64,000 nt of DNA. Source: Isoetes taiwanensis. Its lineage: Eukaryota; Streptophyta; Lycopodiopsida; Isoetales; Isoetaceae. Shown here in pieces: positions 37,213 through 49,065 of this stretch (the first letter of the stretch is position 1; the number at the start of each line of letters is the position of its first letter). The stretch covers positions 25,914,863 to 25,978,862 of the forward strand of contig JAJEKV010000005.1 of assembly GCA_021234155.1 (NCBI GenBank), read 5' to 3'. The position numbers and the translations under genes are program-made. The notes beneath the pieces were generated by a model that saw nothing but the letters and a program-made list of their open reading frames with translations, ran no database searches and was not told the DNA's origin.

Positions 37213-37924
37213 ATGGCTCCTAGAAGAAATGAACAAGAAGAAGCTCGAACCATTGGAACCACAAGGAGTACTGTTACTGTGGTACGACCCAAATTGTGCA
37301 ATCCCACAATATATTTTGAGCTAAGTTTGCCCATTACTCCACCCATATTTGAACCAACTATGAATGCTAACCATTTTCTGAAGGTATTTGATGAATATTA
37401 TAGAGATTATGGTTGTAAAAAGGGTCATAGGTTTTCCGAGTTTAAGAGATGCATGAAATCTGATGAGGCATATGCTTGGTGTGAGCATGTGACCTCGAGT
37501 TATGGGTAATCTTGATACATATGAAAGTCTTGTGCAGCAATTTTTGGCTAGGTTTGGCAAAACATGCGCCCCTCAAGAGCTAGCAAACGAGCTCTACGGA
37601 CTTTTGCATAAGGGCGGTGAAAGTATCAATCACTATGTGGAAAGGTTTAGTGCATACGAGAAAATGCCAAAAGAGTCGGTGCCCACTCCCACACTCTACT
37701 TTGTGGCTGCTTTCATTAAGGGACTGTCACCAAGGCCTAAAGTGCACAGAAAGATGCTAAAAATTCAAAATCAGGAAGGGTTCGATACCATACACAAGGC
37801 TTTTGAAAAGGCAACTAAAATCTCTAATGATATGTCTTTTTACGATAACCATGTAAACCATTGTGCTGACCCTTTTACCCAGATTATGAACAAGAGTATG
37901 AGCATGTGCTGTGTATGCGATTAA
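37213..37924 (+). pseudogene. gag of the 34.9-45.8 kb Gypsy element
   Basis: Begins MAPRRNEQEEARTIG at 37,213. The first frame ends at 37,509 (CEHVTSSYG) and the reading continues in another frame from 37,502 with LVQQFLARFGKTCAPQELAN, HYVERFSAYEKM and FIKGLSPRPK, typical of the retrotransposon gag domain. One frameshift separates the two halves. The product would form the particle shell. Confidence 0.7.
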
Positions 37925-38370
37925 AAAAGAAAGAAGAAAATCCAAAGATGAAGAGGCTGCACCTAAAATCAATGAATCCAAGAGTGAGATGGCCAAAATG
38001 TGCGAGACCATTGCAGAACCCGACCAAACAACTCTTGGAGTTGAAAAACAACAAAAAAACTTATCCTCCTTGTGCACATTGTTTCAAAGATACTCATCCT
38101 TCGATATTTGCTATTACGGGGCATGCTTAAAATGTGGAAAGAAAGGTCATTTTGGAAAAATTTGCCCCTGTGTGCAACTTCACGCAAGGAAATAGGTCAT
38201 CTTGAAGACAAGTGTTTTGTCAAAGAATACTTTGACAAGGCGGGACAAAGGCAAGAAATTGGAAGGAACATCTCGCCATCGGGTTTGTGGAGGAGTATGA
38301 GGAGCGAGGGAAGAGATCATGGTGGTGCAAACAAGAAAAATGTTGGAAAATGGAACACTGAGATAAAGGT
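37925..38370 (+). pseudogene. Nucleocapsid region with CCHC zinc knuckle
   Basis: CLKCGKKGHFGKIC at about 38,125-38,166 is a perfect CX2CX4HX4C knuckle. Around it the frame switches several times and holds Lys/Glu-rich linkers. It joins gag to the protease ORF. Confidence 0.65.
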
Positions 38371-39669
38371 ATGAGCAAGAACCTTCCTGTCAACAAAGAA
38401 GTTCAGGTAATAGCTCCACCTCCTTTTGAGAAGTTTAATAAAAAGGACAAAGAGTTAGATGAGCTAGACATGATCCTAAAAAGTTCCAAAGTGAGCATAG
38501 ATCTCCTCACGCTTCTCAAAATTGCACCTAGCTATAGAGAGAAAATATTGAAGTGTAATGATGTTGAACAAATTTCATTTACTGATGTGCATGAGACAGA
38601 GAAAGTTGTATTAACTCAAGAAGAAAAAGATCCAGGTGCCTTTACTTGCTCAGCTAGTTTAGGTAACTTGCATTTGTCTAGGGTCTTGCTAGATGGAGGC
38701 TCCCCATTAAATGTCATGCCTCAGCATGTAATGAAGAAATGTGGTCTTGCTGTCACTCAACCATCACCTGTCATATTGAGGTCATTCTCCAATGCTAAAA
38801 TAAAACCTATAGGACTAGTGACAAGGGTGCCAATAGAAATTGAAGGTATAATTGTTGAGGCAAGTTTCATAGTTGTGGCTTTTGAAGATAACTGTGATGT
38901 GACTGACATATATGACTTGTTGCTGGGAAGGAGGTGGTTGTCTACTGTTGATGCTAGACCTGTCTGGTCCAAAGGGCAGTGTACTATTTCAAATGGAGCA
39001 AGAACTGTAACTCTATACAACAAAACAGGTGATGCTAATCTGTACAATTTTATAGAACAAGACATGTTGATTGAAGATGAGCCAGGTGTGTTAAAAATGC
39101 CTATCTCTGTATGCAAACCAATAGAAATCATACCAACCTGTTTAGGTGACCTTGACATGGAAGCAAAACTCAATAGAGGTGTGTTGTGGTTTGATGGTGG
39201 AATTTCAATCAAATTGAATATAGCATCTTCTGCAGCTGTAATCAGAAACTCTGCCAATAAACTCTTATCCAAAGTTGGTAGAGTACATGAAAGAATTACT
39301 TCAAATATGGCTGAATATAAGGCACTTATAGCTGGCTTAGAGGAGTCTTTGGCTTTAGGTTTGACTAATATATCTATCTTTGGTGACTCTCAACTGATAT
39401 GCAGACAGGTAATTGGAGAGTATCAGACCAAAAAACAAGACATGTCAGAACTCAAAGAAAGGGTATTGCAATTGCTAAGCAAGTTCAAGGCTTGGGAGAT
39501 CAAACATATACCTAGGGAAGAGAATTGTGAGGCAGATGCACTTTGCAGAACCGTGCTCCTTGACTATTTGGCTGAGGGAGCTATAAATGAAGATGAATTG
39601 AACAAGGAAGATGCAACACAACTATATCCTATTACGGTGATAGATGCACAAAGCAAGAGAAAGAGGTAA
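38371..39669 (+). CDS. Protease plus archaeal-type RNase H of the Gypsy element
   Basis: An open frame of 432 codons. Residues 85-190 are a retroviral-type aspartic protease (VLLDGGSPLN, catalytic D108 with DGG in place of DTG, and LLLGRRWL). Residues 270-392 are an RNase H with D275 (WFDGG), E315 (MAEYKAL), D339 (FGDSQL) and D389 (NCEADAL), the archaeal-type RNase H found in Tat elements. Here it lies between protease and reverse transcriptase. In Ogre/Retand elements as I know them it lies after the RT and its own RNase H. The open frame of 1.3 kb contrasts with the broken parts around it. Confidence 0.8.
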   Translation: MSKNLPVNKEVQVIAPPPFEKFNKKDKELDELDMILKSSKVSIDLLTLLKIAPSYREKILKCNDVEQISFTDVHETEKVVLTQEEKDPGAFTCSASLGNLHLSRVLLDGGSPLNVMPQHVMKKCGLAVTQPSPVILRSFSNAKIKPIGLVTRVPIEIEGIIVEASFIVVAFEDNCDVTDIYDLLLGRRWLSTVDARPVWSKGQCTISNGARTVTLYNKTGDANLYNFIEQDMLIEDEPGVLKMPISVCKPIEIIPTCLGDLDMEAKLNRGVLWFDGGISIKLNIASSAAVIRNSANKLLSKVGRVHERITSNMAEYKALIAGLEESLALGLTNISIFGDSQLICRQVIGEYQTKKQDMSELKERVLQLLSKFKAWEIKHIPREENCEADALCRTVLLDYLAEGAINEDELNKEDATQLYPITVIDAQSKRKR

Positions 39670-39931
39670 AAGAGTTAACTATCAACAAAATGGACAGGTA
39701 AGAACACTTTTCCTTGGGGATCTTTTTGATAGCAAAGATGAGGCCTCCTTAAAAATTTTCTTTGAGAGTTGGAAAGATGTATTTGCCTGGGATTATACAG
39801 AATTAGTGGGAGTGAGGACTGACATCTGTGAATTTGAAATAAAGATAAAGGAAGATGCTAAACCTGTAATGCAAAAACTCAGAAGAATAAATGCATCCTT
39901 TGCTTACCACGATCGAGAGAGGAATTATTAA
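39644..39931 (+). pseudogene. RT connector of the Gypsy element
   Basis: Overlaps the end of the protease/RNase H frame by 26 bp in another frame. SWKDVFAWDYTELVG and FEIKIKEDAKPVMQKLRRIN are the block that normally precedes Ty3/Gypsy reverse transcriptase. It ends in a stop two bases before the RT frame, so a one- or two-base slip separates the two. Confidence 0.7.
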
Positions 39932-39933
39932 AG

Positions 39934-40545
39934 ATGAAAGAAGCTGAGGTTATTAAAGAGATAACAAACCCTGACTGGCTGTCTTGCATTGTTCCAGTAG
40001 AAAAGAAAAATAAGAGCATTAGGATTTGTATAGATTACAGGGATCTAAACAAGGCCACTATTAAAGATTGTTATCCATTACCATTTCTAGAAGAAGTGTT
40101 ACATGCAACTGCAGGCAAGGAAATATATTCCTTTTTAGATGGATTTTCAGGTTTCAATCAAATCAAGATAAAAGAGGCAGATCAAGCCAAGACCTCTTTC
40201 ATAACCCCTTGGGGCACTTTTGCCATGATGAAAATGCCTTTTGGCTTGATGAATGCATCTGCTACCTTTCAAAGAGCAATGGATAAAATATTTCAAAGCA
40301 TGCCAACATCAAACTTTAGAGTTTTCTTGGATGATTTGTGCCTAGGATCTTCTCTAACTAAGCATATGGAATTACTGACAATGACAATGGAATTGTGCAG
40401 AAAGGGTGGAGTGTGTTTGAATCCAAAGAAGTGTGTATTCTTCTGTTCTAAAGGTGAATTGCTAGGTCATGAGGTATCTACTCAAGGTATTAAAGTTATG
40501 CGAAGAAGGAAAAATGGAGGCTTTGAAGAAATTAGCTCCACCTAA
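39934..40545 (+). CDS. Reverse transcriptase of the Gypsy element
   Basis: A 203-codon frame with the palm and fingers: IRICIDYRDLNKATIKDCYP, FLDGFSGFNQI, FITPWGTFAMMKMPFGLMNA and the catalytic FLDD box (D133, D134), then FCSKGELLGHEVS. It ends early at EISST where the thumb and connection should follow, because of a frameshift near 40,500. DNA synthesis on the element's RNA is its family role. Confidence 0.8.
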   Translation: MKEAEVIKEITNPDWLSCIVPVEKKNKSIRICIDYRDLNKATIKDCYPLPFLEEVLHATAGKEIYSFLDGFSGFNQIKIKEADQAKTSFITPWGTFAMMKMPFGLMNASATFQRAMDKIFQSMPTSNFRVFLDDLCLGSSLTKHMELLTMTMELCRKGGVCLNPKKCVFFCSKGELLGHEVSTQGIKVMRRRKNGGFEEISST

Positions 40546-41337
40546 AACCTTAAAACGGTGAAGAGTTTCATGGGCTTGACAAGTTTTTGAGAATGTATGT
40601 GCCTAACTTTTCACACATCATAAGTCCTTTGGCAGCTCGACACGTGTTGGCAAGTATAATAAGAATGAGAGCAAATTTATTGCAATAGAATGGACGGATG
40701 AATGTCAAAGCGCATTTGACACGTTGATAACTTCCATATGCCAATCGAGAGATTCTGAAACCACCAGACCTTGCTCAACCATTCCGAGGGCATATATCGG
40801 TGTCACTAGCAAAAGCTGTAGGCATAGCACTCATGCGAAGCATGGGATAATATCTTTGCCAAAGCAAAATTTGGTCCGATCTTCGAGAACAGATACCCTA
40901 GAATGGAAAAAAAAAGTGCATTTGGAATAATGTTTTTCCTACAAAGGCTTGGTCATATAGTTCAAACACAATGAGGTAAAAGTAATGATGCATCAAAATC
41001 CTATTCCCATCTTTGTTCAAAAAACTTCGAGTAAGGCTAAATTATGTAGATGGGCTTGCAAGATACGAGGATTACAATTTAAATGTTAGAACTGTCAAAG
41101 CAATTAAAAGTCCTAGTGATTATTTGACCAATAAGGTGTTTGAGTTTGAAGATTTTAATGGTTTGAGCAATCGATGAAGTGTGTGAGATTGCTACTAACC
41201 TTGTGCTATCTAGCAAGATGCAAGAAGATTGGCAGGATGAAATCATCAAGTTTCTCCAAAGATAAGGAGGTGCCGTAAAACTTTACAAGCGGCCCGGTGA
41301 GGAGATTGAGAGAAAAAGCAAAAAACCTACAGGATGA
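40546..41337 (+). pseudogene. Degenerate connection and RNase H region
   Basis: Pieces such as VKSFMGLTSF and WTDECQSAFDTLITSI belong to the RT connection before RNase H. The expected RNase H follows only as scattered fragments in three frames with many stops. Loss of the original RNase H beside an open archaeal-type RNase H is notable, but the damage may be sequence error. Confidence 0.5.
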
Positions 41338-42443
41338 TTGGAGAGGTATTATGTAAGATTGATCAAGTATGGTGTCCTTCCGAGGTGTGTTGACAGTCGG
41401 AAAGGTGAGTTGATCTTGGAGGCTTGTCATGAAGGAATTTGTGGAGGCCACTATCACGGTGACACAACCGCAAAGAAAATACTCGAGTGCGGATATTATT
41501 GGCCTAGCTTGTTTAAAGATTGTTATGAGACCATTAGGAGATGCCATAAATGCCGGATACATGGAAGAAGAATTCTTGACCACTTTGCTTTGACTAGCAT
41601 CACGTCTCCGTGTCCATTCGGACTTGGGGACTAGACTTCATAGGACCTATAAATCCAAACTCTCCCTCTCAAAGATGAATACATACTAGTGGCAAATGAT
41701 TTTCTTCACCAAGTGGGCGAGAGGCTGTCCCATTGAGACAAGCAAATGCCCTAACAACTGCCGAGGTTCCTCCATGAAAACATATGCACTAGGTTTGGCA
41801 TCCCTCTGAAAATAGTTTCTGACAGAGGCACTCAGTTCATGAATGATGTGATCAGCAACCTGCTAAAAACCTTGAAAGTAAAGCATGTGAAAAGCTCAAA
41901 GATACTACCCTCAAGGCAATGGCCATTTGAATCTACCAACAAGGTGCTAAAAGCTATTCTCAAGAAAACAATAGAGGTGCATAAAAAAGATTGGCACCTT
42001 AAATTACATGATGCACTTTGGGCATATAGAACCACAATTAAAAGTGCTACTAATCATACACCTTTTGCTCTTGTCTATGGTGTTGAGGCTGTTGTTCCAG
42101 TGGAATTGGAGTTGCCCTCATTAAGGTTAGCTCTAAAGATTCAAATGCGAGATAGAGGAAGCATCTGAGGGAAAGGTTTGATAGGTTGCTCCATCTAGAA
42201 GAAGAGAGGTTTGAAGCAGAGAATACCATGTTACTAAAGAAAGCAAAGGATGCAGTAGCATTCAAGGCCATTCACAAATTGCAAGGAAGTTTCAAAGAGG
42301 GAGAGCTAGTTCTCAAGTGGGACAAGGCAAAGGAAAACACAGCAGGTAAATTTATTTGCTTATGGGAAGGGCCATACAAAATCGTGGACAAGCGGTACAA
42401 ATTCTTACTTCTGGAAGATATCACAACAGTCAGTGACTCATGA
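41338..42443 (+). pseudogene. Integrase of the Gypsy element
   Basis: The N-terminal HHCC zinc finger is at 41,420-41,555 (HEGICGGHYHGD, then CHKCR). The core is split over frames: LDFIGP near 41,635, SDRGTQFMND near 41,820-41,855, then WAYRTTIKSATNHTPFALVY to 42,168. The last frame (42,186-42,443) has GKFICLWEGPYKIV, the usual C-terminal fold. At least three frame breaks. No chromodomain follows. Confidence 0.7.
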
Positions 42444-43461
42444 ACCCTATAAACATATTGCATCTGAAAAGGTATTGGCAACAACATATTTGTATGAGTT
42501 TGTTTGAATAGAATAGTTATTGGATAGTTAGCCATTTGAGTTATTAGAGACACTAGCTTTAAAATTAATAGGCATGTTCCTTAAAGATGTGGATGCTTGT
42601 GCTCTTTTAGTGTTATTTTGAAATTGCTTTCATAAAACAAAAAAAAAAAAGAGAGAAAAAAGAGAAAAAAGGAAAAAAGGGAAAACAGGTTTAACTTTGA
42701 TATCTTGTGTGTATTATGATGCTGCAGGTTGAGTTCACAGTCATGAAAGCATAGGAGGTCATGAAAGCATAGGAGGAGTTGTTTTCTAACACATATAGAA
42801 CTTGTCATGACAGGTTCATCAATCTGAATAATCTCCACCTGAGCAAACAGTTGCCTTCCAATTCATATCAACCAAAATTCTTCACTGATGCAGGATCCCA
42901 AACAACTAGCTGGGAGGACGTGGTACTAACATCATGTTTTTTTTCCACACCTGCAGGTTCACTTGATACATTCCATTCATGTTCATCTGCCTTTGTTCCA
43001 TTCTCATCTAGCCCCTGCTTCCCAAATCTTTTTCAAAAGAGAAAACACAGCCTGCTACCTTTCATCAGCCTTCCATAAAGGTAGCTCAAGTTTTAGAAAA
43101 AAGTCAAAAAAAAAAAAACACTCCCAACTCAAGTCACTGTTCCTGCTCCACACATATCTCAAAAGAAGTCAAGCAAGTCAAGTCAGGTCATGAGTCAACT
43201 CACCCTCAGAGTCAAGTCCCTGTTCCCACTCCATATAAACATCCTTCTGAAGACATCCATTCAAACATCACTCACATCCTTATGTCCATCTGTTCAGACT
43301 TTCCCCAACATCATTTCCATAGTTTTTTCATCTCTTTTTATCACCCTTGCTGCCCATATTCTCAGAATTTCCATTCTCTTGCACTACCATCACCATTCTT
43401 CTGTCATATTTTGCTCACAAGGCTGAGGGGACCAGCCATTCCTTTTCCTTGTTTAGCATGA
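42444..43461 (+). other. 3' non-coding part of the Gypsy element
   Basis: Contains an A/G-rich tract (42,637-42,690) and no recognisable domain. A purine-rich GGCTGAGGGGA at about 43,421-43,431 could be the polypurine tract, but it lies 30 bp from the LTR instead of directly beside it. Confidence 0.5.
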
Positions 43462-45766
43462 TGTTGCCCTGCTATGGCAACATGGCAAAGTGCCATCAAA
43501 TCTTTTTTATGTTGCAGAGAAAAAGAAGATACTATGTTGAAGAACCAAGTGAAGACATTGAATTGGAATCAAGATCACACATTGAGAGGACCTAAGCATC
43601 TAGAAGTTTGGAAGACCCCTATGAAGTTTGCAAGCTATTAAAGTGGTATCTTTTCTCCTTCATATTGTCATTTCTATTCTCCTACCTCACACTCCACATT
43701 TCCAACGTTCCATTACCCCATACTATCATACATCTCACACATAGCCTTTTGTTCCATAGTTGACCTACCACTACCTAAGGCACATTTTCAAAGTGGTTAC
43801 ACAAAAAGGATGGCCTAAGCATCAAGTTCTACATCATATTTTTTCATCATATCATTCCATTATCACACACTCCATACCATGTGGCTATAAAAAAAAAAAA
43901 AGAAGCATTTGAAAAGCTAAACACGAGTTTGCCCAGTCACCACCTCCAAGTGACATGGCATGATGACTAGATACATATGTCATCACTTACAAAGCCACAT
44001 TGGTCCACTCACCATTTGCCACTTCCATATATCATTCACCAAGTTGCCACCTAAGCAACAAGTGTCCACATCACCACATCACTCCATACCATTACATCAC
44101 TCAACATCATTCCACATCATCACATCACCTTGCATCATCAAATGATGACTAGGCAAATGTTGACCAAACCCAAAAAGTTGGTCAACCATAAGATTGAAAT
44201 GATTGATAAATGTGCCTATTAGCCTTGTTCTCCCTCCTTGCCACCTCACCAAATCCCATGTCTAATGCCTACTCACCCCATTCATTTTTCCTACAAAAAT
44301 CAAAAGTATTGCATTTGAGAGTTTGATGATACCACCTGATAGCCCTCATGGAATCATGCCACCTCGCACAAAAAATTTGAAAAAAGAGTGCATATTGACC
44401 TTCTAAATGGCTTTCTTGGGAAACGTGCTTCATTTGAAAAAATGGCAAAACCTACCTACATCTACCCCCCCATCTATCTACCCTCTCATCCTCTGCCAAG
44501 TGGCGTCCCCCGGCATGCCAAGTCGAAACACGAGCCGAAGCTTGGCGTGAGGAGACCACGTAATCAAGAGAGAGGAAAATAGCTCTCTATTTATACCTTA
44601 GCCTCTTTTTCTGATTTTTGCACGTGGGATAATTGCTCTCAAGAAAACTCAGAACCCTAAAAATGTGACTTGCCAAGAACTTGTTTTTGTCGATTGAACC
44701 AAAGCAATCATTACATTGGCTAACCATTCTTGTCCTGTTACACCCAAAGAAATGTCTAAACCAACCAAAAACATGGCCAAGATCCCGAATTTGCCAAGAT
44801 CCGTGAAAAGCGAGTTTTTAAAAGGGGATTCATTCAACGAGAGAAAAGTGTGGGCTTTTGCGCGATTCAAAGACGAAGTACCTGAAGTGTGAAGTCGGAA
44901 TTGATGCTGAGAGTTCCTCCTGCCTTAAGAGATCTATCCTGAGGCATATTATGATTGATTTGTATCCAAAAAATTCACGATTTGTGTGTTTTAGAGATGT
45001 CCTGTTGATTGACCATCTTGATCATTAACATGACGTCAAATGTGATGACTTTGATTCCAGTTTAATGAAAATCTGACCTTGGAAAATATCATTTGATGCA
45101 TTTGTGTTTGAATTAATTCTAGAAATGGGAAGAAAAAGCCATACCTCTGCACCTGGTCACATACAAAGCTCTAGCTGCATTGGTACAATCATTTAGGAAA
45201 GGAAAAAACTAAAAAAAAAGGGGGGAGAAAGATCAACCCACTGATGTTTTAAAAGTCTGTCATACTTTTCATGCTCATTAGATGCTCAGACATACTTCTC
45301 AAATTACAGACTGACTTTTTAGCCCTGAAAATAGCATGCTCTTATTGTGCAGGCCTCGTGTTCACTGTCTAAATTTAGTTGGATTGAAAATCCATCACCA
45401 TTCTCATTTGGCAAAATTGAGTGCACTGTCCAGTCCATTGACCAACTTCTGACTTAGTCAAGAATCATTATTTCTCACCAACCGTGAGGGTTATTTGCAT
45501 AGACTTTCTCCAACACTTTCTTCAGATATCATGGTAACATGCTATGCTTGTTTGGGTTCAAAATGTTGAATGCATTAATTTCTGTGCCTGTTAGAATAAG
45601 ACTAGTTTTTTTGGCTTTTGGGAAACTAGTGAAATCTTGTTTTCTGGAAGTTTAAAAACAGATATTTTAGCACAGAGTGATCACCTCAAGTGATCTGGAG
45701 GTCCTAGACCAAGATTAGTGCTTCTTTGCCCTGAGGTTGGTGGTTTAGCCAGGTTTGCCATCAACA
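43462..45766 (+). repeat. 3' LTR (2,305 bp)
   Basis: Matches the 5' LTR over its whole length. It has 22 extra bases (45,536-45,557, TAACATGCTATGCTTGTTTG...) and many CAG/CTG-site differences in its second half. Followed by GGTGT, the right target duplication. Confidence 0.9.
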
Positions 45767-45833
45767 GGTGTGTATAGAAAGAAATTCCATGTATCGAACC
45801 TTTGATATGTACTTGCAATTGTGCTTCAGATTT

Positions 45834-46020
45834 CCGGAAGAAAAGAAAGGAGGTCATTCAAGTCACAGTTTTCTCGCATCTTTTCTCTCATCATGAATCC
45901 GGATTCCCTACTTCCGCTTCTGCTTCCGCTGCCATGGATCAACCGGAAGAAAAGAAAGGAGCTCATTCAAGTCACAGTTTTCTCGCATCTTTTCTCTCAT
46001 CATGAATCCGGAGGAGATTG
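45834..46020 (+). repeat. Tandem duplication, 109-bp period
   Basis: CCGGAAGAAAAGAAAGGAG, TCATTCAAGTCACAG and TTTCTCTCATCATGAATCCG occur at 45,834 and again at 45,943. The spacer is CTTCCGCTTCTGCTTCCGCT. Confidence 0.8.
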
Positions 46021-46159
46021 CATAGCTATTCAAAGAAGACCCAAACAATCTCTACCGTAAGACATCCCAAACAAATCTTTGCCATTTAAGTGTCACTGAG
46101 CGTCACAAAAACCCTAAAAAATCCCAAGCAATCGCAACCGTGTAAATAAAATATTCTAT

Positions 46160-46310
46160 GGCATAATATGTAGCATTATAACATGGGGTTTTTTTTGTGG
46201 TTTTATACTATTTTTCACATGGTTTTCCTATGATTTCGGCGTTGTATTCGTGGAGGCATACTAAATAGTATTTCTAGAGTGCGCCCTTTTTGGTTCGTTG
46301 ATTTGGGTTG
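46160..46310. repeat. Dispersed repeat, copy 2
   Basis: Diverged match to 25,431-25,530 (ATATGTAGCATTATAACATG, TTTTCACATGGTTTTCCTAT, TCTAGAGTGCGCC). Confidence 0.5.
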
Positions 46311-47565
<1,255 letters not shown>

Positions 47566-48306
47566 GTGGCTGTAATGTTTTTGATTAGAAACAGAAACAG
47601 AAATGCAGATTCAGTTGCCTGCAACGTTGATGTTGAAGATGATGATAACAAGATCGATTTGCAATCCCATGGCTCGGACTGTAATGAATGTAGTGGCATT
47701 GATCATGAATTTGCTTTTCTTGGTTTATCTGTCGCTATGGAGCTCCTCTTTCAGGAAAATTCTAGACCGATTCATCGAACCATGCCGGGTTGCTTTTTTG
47801 CCAGATTGCCACTACATTTTGAAAGCCAGTATGTGATGCATTTGAAAGATGTTGTGGGAAATACGGGCTGGGAGGTGGAGCAGAAAGGCCCTTTGCTCTT
47901 GTTGGAGTGGGCGTCTCCTTGGCTAATTTGCCTATTACTCTTGTTGGAGTGGGCGTCTCCTAGGCTAATTTGCCTAAACCGGGGTGTCTTTCAAGAGAGT
48001 GCTTCAAATTGCGGCAAAGACATTGATTGTCAGAACTATTAGCAAGATTTGAAGCATACGTTACATCAGTCCGAAGGAGGAGAGAATCTGACACCTCATG
48101 TGATGGAGGAATGCCAAGATGCCATGTCTACACTGTACTATATCCTTCAATGTCTCCCAAATGATTTGGCCAAAGCTTATTTGAAAAGTGGTTTTACATC
48201 TTCGTATGCGGTTGAGGATGCATCAGCATGCGGTAATGGTGTTGCAAAGGGTTGTGGAGATTCTTCAGAAATGGATGCATATGCTGCTATTGTAAATGTG
48301 ACATAG
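47566..48306 (+). pseudogene. Unassigned reading frame with one internal stop
   Basis: One frame stays open for 740 bp except for a TAG at 48,040. It has an acidic, Cys-containing start (ACNVDVEDDDNKIDLQSHGS, CNECSGIDHEF), a 42-bp tandem duplication (LLLLEWASPWLICL repeated as LLLLEWASPRLICL at 47,893-47,976), and a second part with EECQDAMSTLYYILQCLPND. I do not recognise the family. It may be a decayed gene exon. Confidence 0.3.
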
Positions 48307-48479
48307 GGACTTCAGATTTATGTGCTTCTGGTTCAGCTATGGTGGATGATGCAAAGAATTTGTGGGTTCACAAAGTTTACAAGATTTTACTGTTTAGCAA
48401 CTTGGTGCTGAGTTTAGAAGGCTTGCACAAAGCCTGTCTTGGTAATTCTATGCCACGAGCTAGCAATTAAAATTTCACA

Positions 48480-49030
48480 ACGAAACATGATTGCAACATG
48501 ATTGCAGGTAAACTTAAACTCTGCGGGCTTATGAACAATCTTTTGATTCCAGTATTACTTTTATTTCTCATTGTTGTTTGTCCGATCTATGCGATTGCAT
48601 GACTTCTGTTGTGGATAGCGATGAACAACATTGATTTGTGATTGTTCAGACTGATTCTTGTAGAATCTTGTAGTTGTTGCGGTTCTTAGCTAGTCTCATA
48701 ATTCTCTTTTTATTTTGTATTAAAAGATAGGACACTAGCTTGTGCAATCAGGCCTTTTCTACCATTATAAATGCTTGTGTAACGCAAAGCTATATGCATG
48801 TAAGGATGTATGCAATTTGGAGAAAAGACAGACAAAGGATTTAACTGTTTGTTCATTATTAATAAATTCTATTATTGCATATTAAAATTCGTATATTGGT
48901 ATAATATTATATGTTTAATTCTATGCAATGTTTCCGTTTTTATAATTTGAGCACCTCTAGTTTGTTAGATTTGTGAGGCTATGATACATCATCCATCATT
49001 AGAGTATTAGGTAATGTCTATATCTACACC
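48480..49030. other. AT-rich stretch without a recognised feature
   Basis: No gene, repeat or structured element was seen between the reading frame above and the foldback element. Confidence 0.45.
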
Positions 49031-49065
49031 ATCTTAAGGCCCCGAAGGGGCCAAAAAAATTTTTA

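Larger units (their letters stand above)
34894..45766 (+). mobile_element. Complete Ty3/Gypsy LTR retrotransposon (Tat-like), 10.9 kb
   Basis: Two LTRs with TG...CA ends (TGTTGCCCTG...CCATCAACA), 5-bp target duplications GGTGT, and on the plus strand gag, a CCHC knuckle, protease, archaeal-type RNase H, reverse transcriptase, a degenerate RNase H region and integrase. The archaeal-type RNase H and integrase tail (ALVYGVEAVVPVELELPSLR) fit the Tat/Ogre side of Ty3/Gypsy; no chromodomain is seen. Coding frames are broken in several places. It inserted about 360 bp from an NRAMP exon. Confidence 0.9.

Noticed and set aside
37107-37346. Minus-strand frames inside the Gypsy element
   Set aside because: Antisense to gag, protease and integrase with no domain of their own.
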